Shown here in pieces: positions 12,606-23,236 of a DNA stretch of 64,000 nt. A model generated the notes under the pieces. It worked only from the letters and a program-made list of their open reading frames with translations. It was not told the origin of the DNA and ran no database searches. Location of the stretch: assembly GCA_021229015.1 (NCBI GenBank), contig CM037782.1, forward strand, positions 59,569,514-59,633,513. Direction: 5' to 3'. The stretch is from Solen grandis. Its lineage: Eukaryota > Mollusca > Bivalvia > Adapedonta > Solenidae. The first letter of the stretch is position 1. Each line of letters starts with the position of its first letter. Position numbers and translations under genes: made by a program.

Positions 12606-12966
12606 AGATTAATCTTAATGTTTGTTATTTTGAAAATGGGCTGCATTTTAGAAGGAAGAATTATATCGTTATACCCCATGTTCACAAAGTGATTATCATG
12701 GGCATTTACAAAAATGTTATTTATTCATATGTTAAGGCAGTGAAGCAGGGAATTTATCACCTTCATTGATATCTCTAGTTAGAATTGGTAATCATATAAT
12801 TTCACTAAAGTTAGAGTTCTTTTGTTTTCATATTGCTGTCCTATCTGATCCAAAGCCTAAAAAATCTGCAGCATTCAAGAAGCTATCTAAGTTGATTGAG
12901 AAGTAGTTTATTTATCATGAAAGTATAGCTTTAGTAGTTCAGTTGAAACTGGTTTTCTATAATCAG

Positions 12967-12974
12967 ATGCTGCT

Positions 12975-13005
<31 letters not shown>

Positions 13006-13011
13006 ATGATT
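12967..13011. repeat. Compound (TGC)n(TGA)n microsatellite
   Basis: About seven TGC/CTG units followed directly by about eight TGA/GAT units, all in phase. No surrounding open frame suggests that this is a coding repeat. Confidence 0.92.
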
Positions 13012-13807
13012 TACAAATTCAATTTTTGTTAGGAATGCTTAACAATGTTGTATATTTGTATGCAATTCAATAAGTAGCATATTTATATATATAGAAATAC
13101 TGATTCATTTAATACTGGTTTTTTTATGATAAGTAATGAATAGATGATGATGATGTTTGAACACTTACATGTAAACAAGTAAGAAATACAGTTGAACTAT
13201 AAGGTAAGCCATGCTCAACAAAAGGCATTCCTTTATGCAACCCGGGGCTTTTTTGACCTTGACATTACTTTAGTCAATGGATACATTATGAATGGTAGGT
13301 TTGACAGATGGTGCCAACTTGATTTAGTATGATCAGAGAGGGAGAAAAAACACACATGTAAACATTGTTGACCTCTAACCTTTGTATCAGTGGATCCAAA
13401 AATGTCAAGATAACAGAACGATTTGTTCAAGATATTATGTTGATGTTTCAAGATATCTTTTTTTAACAACTGCACACTTGAATTTTGTCAGTCTGAAGTG
13501 CATGGTTATGTAACCATCGGTTCTTAGAGATAAGGGATAATCAATCGACATACAAAGAAAACTGGTTGTTGACGTTCCAATTGAATTATCAACAGGGATA
13601 TTGATTAAGACCAAGTCTTAAACAGGCAGCCTTCAATATTATATTTTGTTCATATTCAATTTGTTTACAGATTAAGGTTTATCATAAAGAATTACGGACA
13701 AACCTAAGCAGATCATTCTTGAATACGAAGAGTTTATTTCAAGCATGTTCATGGTCGACATGAATGCCTTTTGGATTGTTGCTTCTTGCAGTAGGATATA
13801 GGATGCT

Positions 13808-14060
13808 TTATCCCTTTACCTCATGAATATTTATAAACTAATTTTTACCTTGATGAATATTAATTTACTGAACTTTAAATGGTATATAAGACAATGGATT
13901 TTTCTTTGCCATGCAGACTGTGTAGAATCTGAACTACATGTATAATATTGTATGAGCAACAGAGAAGACCCTGATTAGCAGATCCTTCCAGGAACTGCCT
14001 AATCTGAGTCTGCTCTGTACACCAATGTGTCAGAAGAGGCCTCTATCTGGTAATGGGTGA
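13808..14060 (+). mobile_element. MITE family B, copy 3
   Basis: Left end CCCTTTACCTCATGAATA, right end near GGTAATGGGTGA. It contains CTTGATGAATATTAATTTACTG, AACTTTAAATGGTATATAAG, CAATGGATTTTTCTTTGCC and GAGTCTGCTCTGTA. The TTAA at 13875-13878 is the uninterrupted equivalent of the site into which a family A MITE inserted in the copy at 19324-19714. A family A copy starts only 5 bp further on. Confidence 0.8.
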
Positions 14061-14065
14061 ATTGC

Positions 14066-14288
14066 TTACCCCTTTCCCTTTTATATACTCATTTTGACGC
14101 CCTCAATAGGTATCACATAAAGCCTGATCTGCAGAAAACCACAGTTAAACCTTACCAAATTTAATTACAAAATCCTCATTTCCAGACCACTGAGGAGCAG
14201 CGAACAGCATAAAACCTGATCGCAGGCTGATCTGGTTTTATGCTGTTCGCATAGGTCTTTTTATGGTATCCTCTATGAGGGAAAGGGT
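14066..14288 (-). mobile_element. MITE family A, copy 3 (hairpin tip deleted)
   Basis: Reverse orientation: left end TTACCCCTTTCCCTTTTATA, right end CTATGAGGGAAAGGGT; both TTAA sites are decayed. Compared with copy 5 the hairpin lacks 16 nt (AGCCTGCGAGTTACTC) at its tip, leaving CCTGATCGCAGGCTGATC. The junction carries a TC microhomology, as expected when a palindrome is shortened during replication. Confidence 0.88.
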
Positions 14289-17200
14289 CACAGCGACCGT
14301 CATGTGTTGAAAATATTATTTGATACTTCTACTTCACAAAAGTTAGGACTGTATACAGGAATGATGATCATTGCGTCCTGTCCCTTTATGTCTTGTCCCA
14401 TCGCGTCTCATCTGGTCTTGCACTCACATAAGAGAAGGTAGGATGCAGGGGTATTTATCACCTTTAGTGGTAGTTCTAGTTTTGAGACTGTTTTCATTTA
14501 GATATAAAGTATTTTATTTTCATTATATCATGAAAACGTTAATCATTTTAACATCTCAATGTACGTTTAATGACTGCAAAAATTTACACCATCACAAGTT
14601 TTATTCAGTAGTTTTAGATGTTGATTTTTATTGCTATACCACCCACTGTCTATTGTGATTGATGGGTGAGTCTATATTATAATTTCATACTGTGAACTAT
14701 GATAAGATTAAATTTTGAAGGTAGATACAGCAAGTAATTAAACGCAAAGTCTCTCATCTCCTTTTTTTTTTCTCAGGTAAAAATGTCTTATCAACTTCTG
14801 TGTATCTCTATGAAGAATTTGGTTAAATATAATAAAAATTAAGATATAATTTATTACAATAAAAATGATTATTTATGGAATTTCAATATTTGTTACACTG
14901 ATCAAATATTTAGTGAACTTAGCCTCTGATCATTCTTTACTTGTCACATTGTGGCGATATTGTATTGAGTAGCAGGCTATCATCCTTTATGAATCTCATG
15001 TAAATTGATGCATTTGTCTGTTGTCGGTTACCTTGCAAATTTTTAAGACTTTCTGGTGCTGATAGTGGGAAACATTAAGAGAGAAATGCTTCCTGTCTGT
15101 TTAGATATCTTGTAAGTTTGTGAAATCTCTGAGCTATATGTACACCATAAACAAACTTCTTATGGCTCACAATCTGACAACTGGTGCTCTAAACATCACA
15201 TGTCAACCAAATAGTGTTACGGAAAGCTTCTACACAATCATTTATGTCGTCTGCTTGTCAGAACGTTTCTGAATCATTGGGGCGCTTGGCTGAAAATCCT
15301 CAAGATTCCAAAGAACATTTTTTGTCTTTTTAATTTTTTTTTGTCAACAAACAAAAAAAAAAGCCCATAAGATTGTAAGATTATTGAAAATGGTAAGCAG
15401 GAAGTAATGGCAGGAGTGGTATTTGCAGTTGTAAAATTTTATGTGCATGAAAAAAAGTAAAGCTTTTAAGATAGCAAAATTCCTTTCCTAAATGCTTAGC
15501 CTCACTTTGATTATAAATCCGACAGACTACCTAGGAAGAATAGTGATGCTGCACTCTGCAATTGTTTGTCTTGTATACATGGCTGTCGATGATCCCCCTT
15601 TTTCGGAGGGTCGGTAGGAAGGTCAGACGTCAGCGGTGATGTCAGTCTCACATCTTTAAGGTCCAATCGATAGCCACTGGTCTGGATTTACACAGACTCC
15701 CAGGAAATTGACCATAATCACATTTTGGTGAAGTGGTCAGGGTTTAAGATAAATCAATGAAGACCGTTGGTCAATGAAGAAACGCTGGTTACAGATGGGG
15801 TGCGGAACGTTTTTGTGTCTGTATATGGAAATGCAGCAGACGTAAATGAAGGATGCCATCGTCTGTGAATTTATCCCTTAATTGTTCCTTTTCATGTGCT
15901 TGGAGACAGTCGGGCAATGTTTACGAAGTTGATAGCCATCTTTATCTCATCGTCTGACCATTTTAAATGGTGATATATGTGGCTTACCAAATTTCATCAG
16001 ACGAGAGTCTTTGAAACCTGTTTATTCCGCCGTCTGTTAGAAAAAAAAAAATGTATCTTTTATGAATACTTACAGAAGTTGGTTGACATTTGATACACAG
16101 CCAGTGCAGTTTATTTTTTAACTGACAATTTCTGCAGTTTTACGATTTTGTGAGTGTTATGTCCCTTTTACGATTATAATAAAGTGTGAGGTTGAGCCAG
16201 TGTCATAGATCAAGTAGGCTACACCGATATGGATAGTGATTTACGATGTATCGTTACCATTATTTCTGCAGCTTGTGCAGTTTTGTTACCAGTAATTTCT
16301 TGTCCAATATTTTCTGATTCCAGATAAATTGATTTTCACAGACCCTTAATGTACTGTTTTCTCCAAAAGCCATGCATCTTCATTTCTAAGCTATCATTCA
16401 TTCCGCTTGAAACAAAGGAAATTGCTGAAATTCGATATCCTATAGGAGATGTTTGTTTATGAGATATATACCAGTAGAGGTTCTCTGTTGTCTCAATGAT
16501 TTAGTTCTTATGTACCTGTAAAAGCAAACAGATAAAAGTGCAAATATGATTATTTGTTTTCTCTGTTTTATATAATAATATGCAATTACAAGATGTTAAC
16601 ATGGAAGCACTGCATATCACCCGTATTACAAATAATCATATCTTTACTCGGGTTTCCAAAAATAAAAATGAAAGAGTTGAATGACACTCAATGTTTTTGC
16701 ATAAAACTAACAAAAACTTGGGATTTTGAAGTTAATGCAATTGTTTTCTTGAAAAGTTTGCATATTGTTTATTGTTTGAGCAACAAATTTAAAACATGAT
16801 CAGCATGCAGATTTAATGTCTGATAGGGATTAATACATTAAATGACATCTTTATGATTGCAACCTTACATTGTCAAATTTTAACAAGACCAAAAATGAAT
16901 TGTTCTAGCTGATTTGTATTTGAGCTGTGTACCTCATGGAGTTTTGGTATTAACAGTTTGCTTACACTAGTAATGGTCAGAAATCTACAAATAGGGTTCA
17001 TTTGGCTAGTTTGTCAGTAGAGAAAAGGGCCATTATGTATGGAACCATACTGTTGCTTAGCTTTCACATAATTTTGAGTAATGTTCAGAATCCTATCAAA
17101 TGAATCTCTGCCTAACGAAATTGCTTCCCAATGCAATTATCTCTCTCACAGTAAATTAGTTTGGTCATACCTTCTGGTTATGTAGAAATAAGCTGCATTC

Positions 17201-19323
17201 TTTCCAATTGTTCCCGATCGGAATCGACAGAAGTATCCATTTTACCTATAGAAAAGCTTTTAGGTTGTCATGGTTACAAAACTATTGATAAAAAAGGGAA
17301 TAATGATTTATTAATTAAGGGACGGGTGGGCTGAAACTGTCAGTTAATGCAGAGTAATCTTTGCAAATACATCACGGCTACAGAAATAGATGCATTTCTT
17401 TTGTACAAAAAGTAATTATTTATGCATTTGAAATTTAAACAAAACCCCAGTTCCCAATTTGCGTCTTTTCATGGCCGGGACACATTCTTAATAGAGTTTC
17501 AGCAACAAGAAAATTTGTGTAATTTGATTTCTTATTATTTTCTCATCCTCGCGAATTTAAGAATTCAGCCCAGAATCTCCCTATATAATCAAACAGAAAT
17601 AGGCTTAAGCACTGGTATTCAAATGCTGGCGTATTTATAAGGCACAGAGGCTGATAAATTGGATGATTTCTATTCTGTCCCATCCAATCAATGACTGGAG
17701 GCAAAATATCAGACCAGGGCATGTTGAAGATGTCAGTAAGAAGATAAGGTAGAGGTGAAGATAAGACTTCTGTATCTGGTAAATGGGAGTCTTCCTCAGT
17801 CCTCTGGAGGGGCCTTTCTGCATGTGGTTGGAATTAAGGAGGGGACTGGCAAAGGGAGATAATCTGAGAGAAACTCCAAAATTGACTGAAGCATTTTAAA
17901 GGGGGGAAAAAACCACATAGGATTTTAAAAAAATCTTAAATGAATACATTTGAAGGGATTAACAAGCATTAAATTTTTACTTTGGATTTAAAAAAAAATT
18001 GGCAGCTTCTGAAGTCTTCGTCACACATAGCTGTCTGCACTAAAAACAGAACTATTTTTTTTCCCTTTTTGCATGCATTTTTTGTGATTTCCATTCAGCT
18101 CATCACAATAAAAAAAAGTATATTGTAAGATAAGCAAAGCAAATGTAGGTTTTTTATAATCATACATTCATAGAATAGCATAAAATCCTAGACAATTGGG
18201 TAACAGGAGACGGTTTTGAAGCAGCTGTTTTCAGATGGAGTAATTATCAGCGAACAAAAGTCAACTGTTAGGTTGGTCTCCTGTTCATGGTTATTGTTGA
18301 ACAAATTGCCATTTTTTTCCATAATGAGAGATAAAAATTGCTAATGGAGCATACATTTGGAAGCCAATAGCTCATTATTTTTGTCTCTTGCATACAAAGG
18401 ATTTATTTTAATCTGTGTCTGCAGGAGCTTGAAGATGTGTGCACTGTCAGACAGAATGATCATAAAACAGACACTGCAACAGTCAGCCCAGAATCCGTTA
18501 TTAATTAGGCATGAATATTTTTTTTTCTTAATTTTCTTGAAAGAGAGGGCACCAGAGAAAGAAACACTCTTGCAATAGTAGAAATGGCATTTCATGCTTC
18601 CATTGATTAAGATCATCTAAATGCCTAAAGATTTTGATCAGGGTGCAACAGAAGCTTGCACTTCCTGGACTGGTTGGAAATAACTACATCAATTATCTTT
18701 TAATTGTCTAGTGGACTGGTTAGCAGCCCTATTACCTGCCTTGTTGATGTTGGCAGATTGGTTCGATAACATGGCAGTAAACATCTCATGGGAAGCTTGT
18801 CATGAGAGCAGGTGCCCTGATAGATGTGGCCAGCATTGCGGTCAGTCCGGTTTACAGTTGTAAATAATAGTTACAATGCAGCAACTATATCTGGAATCTG
18901 GAATCATTCTTATCCACACTGACCCCTTCTCTGTCATTCCATTACTATCTGGAAGCAAGATGATTGATTAGTAATAGGCAGTGAGGTACATGGTCTGATA
19001 ACTCCTAGGTAACATGGTCATCAATTATCTGGCTTCCTGTCCTAGTAACGAGCACGGGCATATCAGGATCTATAAGTAATTAGCAGCATTTTTCTCAGGA
19101 CTGAGATTTCATATCAACTCTGCTCAGTAGGGAGACCTACCTTAATTTGTTGCCATGCAAAAAATGGAGAAAAAAATGAGATGAATGTGAGAATTCAATT
19201 AATTGCTCATTAATGTTACTGTATTGACCTGTTTTCATATCTTTCACTCTAAAATCTGAAACATTATATTGACCCTATTCTGTATGTCTTATTGCCATAT
19301 ATAATAAAAAGTGCATCAAAATA
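14289..19323. other. Long non-coding stretch
   Basis: About 5 kb without a supported exon. Open frames at 14371-14658, 16554-16799, 17422-17640 and 18341-18616 show no domain or usable splice pair. A GC-richer segment at about 15590-15720 and TA-rich homeodomain-type motifs around 17280-17420 may be regulatory, but nothing can be named. Confidence 0.4.
17851..17863 (+). repeat. AAAGGGAGATAAT motif, dispersed-repeat hallmark
   Basis: Motifs of the form AAGGGAGA(T/C)AA recur at 17851, 34354, 50760 and 52242, and inverted at 36611-36625. Molluscan short interspersed repeats often carry such a motif (general recollection, not tested here). No extended similarity between these sites is visible, so only the motif is annotated. 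Confidence 0.3.
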
Positions 19324-19714
19324 TGAATATTCATGTACAAATTTTGGACTTCATGAATAATAATTTACTGAACTTTAACCCTTTCCCTCATAGAGGAAAC
19401 CATGAAAAGACCTATGCGAACAGCATAAAACCAGATCAGCCTGCAAGTTTAACTCGCAGGCTGATCAGGTTTTATGCTGTTCACTGCTCCTCAGTGGTCT
19501 GGAAATGAGGATTTTGTAATTAAATTTGGTAAGGTTTAACTGTGGTTTTCTGCAGATCAGGCTTTATGTGGTACCTATTGAATGCGTTAAAATGAGTCTA
19601 TATGAGGGAAAGGGTTAAGCAGTATATGAAGGTCTGGTCTTTTCATCGCATGCAGACTGGGTCTGCTATGTTTGCCAATGGGTCAAAACAAGTCTGTATA
19701 TGGTCAAGGGTTAA
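19324..19714 (+). mobile_element. MITE family B, copy 4, split by a family A MITE
   Basis: The left part (19324-19378) has GAATATTCATGTACAAATTT, TTCATGAATAATAATTTACTG and AACTTTAA as in copy 3. The right part (19619-19714) resumes with GCAGTATATGAAGG, CTTTTCATCGCATGCAGACTG and GGTCTGCTATGTTTGCCA and ends CAAGGGTTAA. The intervening sequence is a complete family A element. The left TIR of B is degraded; the right TTAA is intact. Confidence 0.85.
19375..19618 (+). mobile_element. MITE family A, copy 4, nested in family B
   Basis: TTAA at 19375-19378 and TTAA at 19615-19618 flank an element with ends CCCTTTCCCTCATA and TATGAGGGAAAGGG. It carries the full hairpin, with a small tip change (GCAAGTTTAACTCGC). 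The uninterrupted B copy at 13808-14060 has a single TTAA at the equivalent position, which shows directly that insertion duplicated TTAA. Confidence 0.95.
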
Positions 19715-20741
19715 TGGTAACCATGATAAGTATGGAAATTGTACCTATGTAAATGCAGTGTCATGTAGATTTAAGAAGGAGATGGTTTTTGTGCTAATGA
19801 GAACAAGTATATATAGACACTGTTCCAAGATTCTGACATTTGCTCCGTTCTACTCTCATAACTGTTCACTATTAGTACTATACATTTCTGACAGGGGATG
19901 TATATGACAGGTAGATGCTGCGATGACCTATTTAGATGCTCTGTTTACCTGACTAATGACACCAGTCTTACTAATTGTTAGGGGCGAGGCTGGATTATCC
20001 TAGTCTTGGATACTGTTTCATTATGTAGTCTCGATGGATGGATCCATGAACTTTTGAGTTTGCATTTACAGTCATATTCTCACCACAAGGAGGGGTATAG
20101 CAATAGTTTATATGGCAGTGTTTGTGGGTAGAAGTGCTATTGTAACCAGATTAAAAAGTCACACCTTGTATTTATACACAGTAGTTTGGAGATGATAATT
20201 TTGGCCGAGATCCTGGAATCATGAAGAAGGACTTTGTCGAGGGACAGTGACATCTTCATCCCTCACTCTCCGGCCTCCTCTGCCCATATTATGTACATGT
20301 GACAGGCTGGCAAGAGGGTCATCTGTCTCTCACTGCGGCTACCTTGTAGGACCCTGCAATGACAGTGGAGGTCAACTGGTCTGTCGAAACTGTCCGGGAG
20401 ATTTGTAAATGACCCAGATTTCTGTTGATGCAGGAGTCGGAGAGAACACAGGGAGATGATGTAATGACAGGTCTTCCTTCAGACTGCATATTTATCATGC
20501 TGGTGTACATCTGTAAGGTAATAAATTGTTCATAAATCCTCCCAAGGCCTTGCTATGAAAGAGTTACTCCCCTTTCATAGTACCTGCATACCCTTGGGGA
20601 GTGCAAATCTTTTTGTATAGCATAGCATTAGGAGAAAGTGTGACTAGCACTAGAGGGCTTAATCACTGTGAAGGGTCTGGTTTGCATTTTGCTTTATTTC
20701 TCAAAATTATTGCAGTTGGGAGTGACAGTGTATGGAATACA
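19715..20741. other. Non-coding stretch with a GC-richer island
   Basis: Sequence at about 20200-20510 is GC-richer than its surroundings and lacks repeats, resembling a conserved non-coding element. A possible 35-nt exon (20483-20517) with a fine acceptor CTTCCTTCAG and an AAG/GTAATA donor cannot be supported alone. Confidence 0.35.
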
Positions 20742-20760
20742 TGCTGCCCCCTAGTGGCCA
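20742..20760 (-). promoter_or_regulatory. CTCF-type insulator motif (reverse)
   Basis: The - strand reads TGGCCACTAGGGGGCAGCA, which matches the well-known vertebrate CTCF consensus TGGCCACCAGGGGGCGCTA at 15 of 19 positions, with CCACTAGGGGGC fully in the allowed core. CTCF is conserved across bilaterian animals including molluscs, and its core motif is largely unchanged. Occupancy is inferred. The second motif at 43038-43056 points the other way. Confidence 0.6.
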
Positions 20761-21055
20761 TCTGATCACATTTGACAGGTTTCTTGATTGTGATCACTTG
20801 ACCCTTGTGACCCCTATCTCTACACAGACTCTTCACCCCTTAATGATAAGACCCTGGTGATCTGCATAAATGTTTCCAATTACTAGAATCAAAATATGAC
20901 CCAGGGAAATCATCTTGATCATTTTGTTCTGTACGCTTGTCCGCAGTAGTAATTTTCCCAAGGAGGCTGGATTAACTGTGAGAATTTTAAAAACATTGTT
21001 TCGGAGGATTGAATGTCATGGACATTTTTTAAACCAAGTTGCAGTGTCATTGTTA

Positions 21056-21123
21056 AGCCCAGTGGTCAAGACAAATTACTGCTCCCCTAAAGCCCAGTGG
21101 TCAAGACAAATTACTGCTCCCTA
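21056..21123. repeat. 35-bp tandem duplication ending in a palindrome
   Basis: Two copies of AGCCCAGTGGTCAAGACAAA followed by TTACTGCTCCC stand head to tail (units at 21056-21090 and 21091-21123). The second runs into CTGCTCCCTAGGGGAGCAG, a near-palindrome, so the repeat unit ends at a potential hairpin. Confidence 0.85.
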
Positions 21124-21409
21124 GGGGAGCAGTTGTTACTTTGAAGCTAACCAAGAGCAGCACCTTGTCCAGTTGGTCAGGTGGTTGATTGGGAGAAGTA
21201 ATTAGACAGTTGGTCCTCACAATGACATCGAAAGTAATGGAGTCAGCTTGACATCTTAAATATTTCATTGTGCCATAATTTAGTGTAGTTTTATAAATGT
21301 ACATCACTTTGAAAGATGTGATTTAAGAAATATATATAAAAAAAAATTGACTTTAATTAAACTTCTAGAATTTAATTCTTTATTCATAAAGACATGTTTG
21401 ACATTCAAA

Positions 21410-21530
21410 CAGAGAGTCTACGAAGACTGCACTGCAAAGAAAAATCCATTGTTTCATATGCAATTTAAAGTTAAATAAATTAATAATAATTGAGTCAAAG
21501 ATTTATACATGAATTTTCACGAGATACAGG
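21410..21530 (-). mobile_element. MITE family B remnant
   Basis: Contains GACTGCACTGCAAAGAAAAA, TCCATTGTTTCATATG, CAATTTAAAGTTAAATAAA and TACATGAATTTTCACGAG, matching the complement of the left half of family B. No ends are preserved. Confidence 0.55.
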
Positions 21531-21636
21531 TTTTAGATGTAAATCTTTCAAGGACAGGATAGAAATCAAAATAAGTATACTTACTTAAAATATATGAACT
21601 TCATCAATTTACCTGTGTATGATATAACTTTGTTGA

Positions 21637-21906
21637 TTAACCCTTTCCCTCATATAGACTCATTTAACCCTTTCCCTCATATAGACTCATTTTGACGCAC
21701 TCAATAGGTACCACATAAAGCCTGATCTGCAGAAAACCACAGTTAAACCTTACCAAATTTAATTGTAAAATCCTCATTTCCAGACCACTGAGGAGCAGCG
21801 AACAGCATAAAACCTGATCAACCTGCGAGTTACTCGCAGGCTGATCTGGTTTTATGCTGTTCGCATAGGTCTTTTCATGGTTTCTTCTATGAGGGAAAGG
21901 GTTTAA
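21637..21906 (-). mobile_element. MITE family A, copy 5, with duplicated terminus
   Basis: The left terminus is present twice: the 27 bp at 21637-21663, from TTAACCCTTTCCCTCATA to GACTCAT, are repeated exactly at 21664-21690. The body follows and ends GAGGGAAAGGGTTTAA. The internal hairpin is complete apart from single changes (GATCAACCTGCGAG). The extra terminus could be a tandem slippage product or the footprint of one element next to another. Confidence 0.9.
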
Positions 21907-23034
21907 CTGTTTTTGGTTTAAATGTTTCCATTTAATTATTAATTTGTGAACTCAAAAGAATGTTTCTGTTGGTTAATCTATGATATTAACAAAACCTAAT
22001 TCTAGCTAGATAAGTAATGGTTTTAGTTTGACCTTTAATGAAGTATAATAACTTAGACCTTTAAATACGGTAGTGGAGATTTTCATCTTTATAAATGATA
22101 ATCACTTTGTCAGGTGAAGGTTGAGAGACAAATACTGTCTAGTTATTAGTAAAAAATCAAAATTAGACCGACTGTTGTGCCTGACAAAACTGACATATTC
22201 TGCCGTGACAGAGTCAATTTACAAGTGTCATATTTAACAAATTGGTGCGGAATTACTAGGGATGACCTTTCAAAAGCCAGGGGTGTGATGTAGCACGCTG
22301 CTTATTTCTTTATAAAGTATTTATTCAGAGGTGTTTGATGGCATTTGGTTATGAAAAAAAAGTTAAGATTGGTTGCCATGGTTACATAGTATGATCAATT
22401 CATTGTCTTGAAACTATAGTCCCATGTCCTATTTTTTTTTTTTAACTGGATATTGTCATTTGTCTCATTTTTTCTTAATTACAGATAATAACAATCTATT
22501 TTTGTTCATTAAGGAATAATGGTCCTCTAATTAAATACGTTAAACGATTACTGGAAATATTGCATAGGCACCCGGAAACCATAAATCATATTTATAATAA
22601 CTCAATTGATGCAGTTGGGAGAATAGAACCACTTTCTGATATTTTTCCCATGAAACACAATAAAATGAATAATGTGTTTGAACAAATCCAAACTGAATGA
22701 CGGACTACATGCAGCGTGGAAAGTAATGAAGAATTTTGACACCACGATTTCGCCAGCAAATGAGTTACATAACTCATTTTCATTGGTCTTTGATGTCACA
22801 CGAAATGTGGGGTGTGTACATTGGTATAGTTGTATATGTATCTGGAAAAGTAAGCATCTCTACTGTCAGAATGGCCTGCGAATGCAATCAAGAGTCTGTG
22901 TGAATTGTTTTTGTCTGGCTCCAGAGACACAGTTGCAGTGTTGGGAGCCGAGTGCTTGCTAAATTACTCAACTTGTCAGCGGGCTGCTAACAAGGCTCTG
23001 CCACCTGTATATGATACAACCTCACCAAGATGAG

Positions 23035-23236
23035 ATCTCTCTCTCTCTCTTTATCTCTCTTTCTCTTCTCTGACTTGGGTTCTGTCTCTTAGTTCCTTTT
23101 GTTTTCTCATTATATGTCTCTTTCTCTTTTCTATTTCTCTCTATCAGTCTTTAATCTCTTTTTCTCTCTGGCTCACACGTCTTCAATTTTCTGTTACCCA
23201 TGTCTGATTGAATATTACCTTTCCTTCCCTCTCTCT
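23035..23236. repeat. CT-rich microsatellite region
   Basis: An uninterrupted (CT)n block near 23036-23050 is followed by degenerate TCTCT and TTTCTC runs to about 23236. Low-complexity pyrimidine tract on the + strand. Confidence 0.85.

Noticed and set aside
15330..15362. T-run/A-run inverted pair resembling a terminator or hairpin
   Set aside because: Two neighbouring homopolymers in AT-rich DNA; no functional context.
20483..20517. 35-nt exon between CTTCCTTCAG and GTAATA (+)
   Set aside because: Two frames open, weak donor, no partner; left as a remark on the island.
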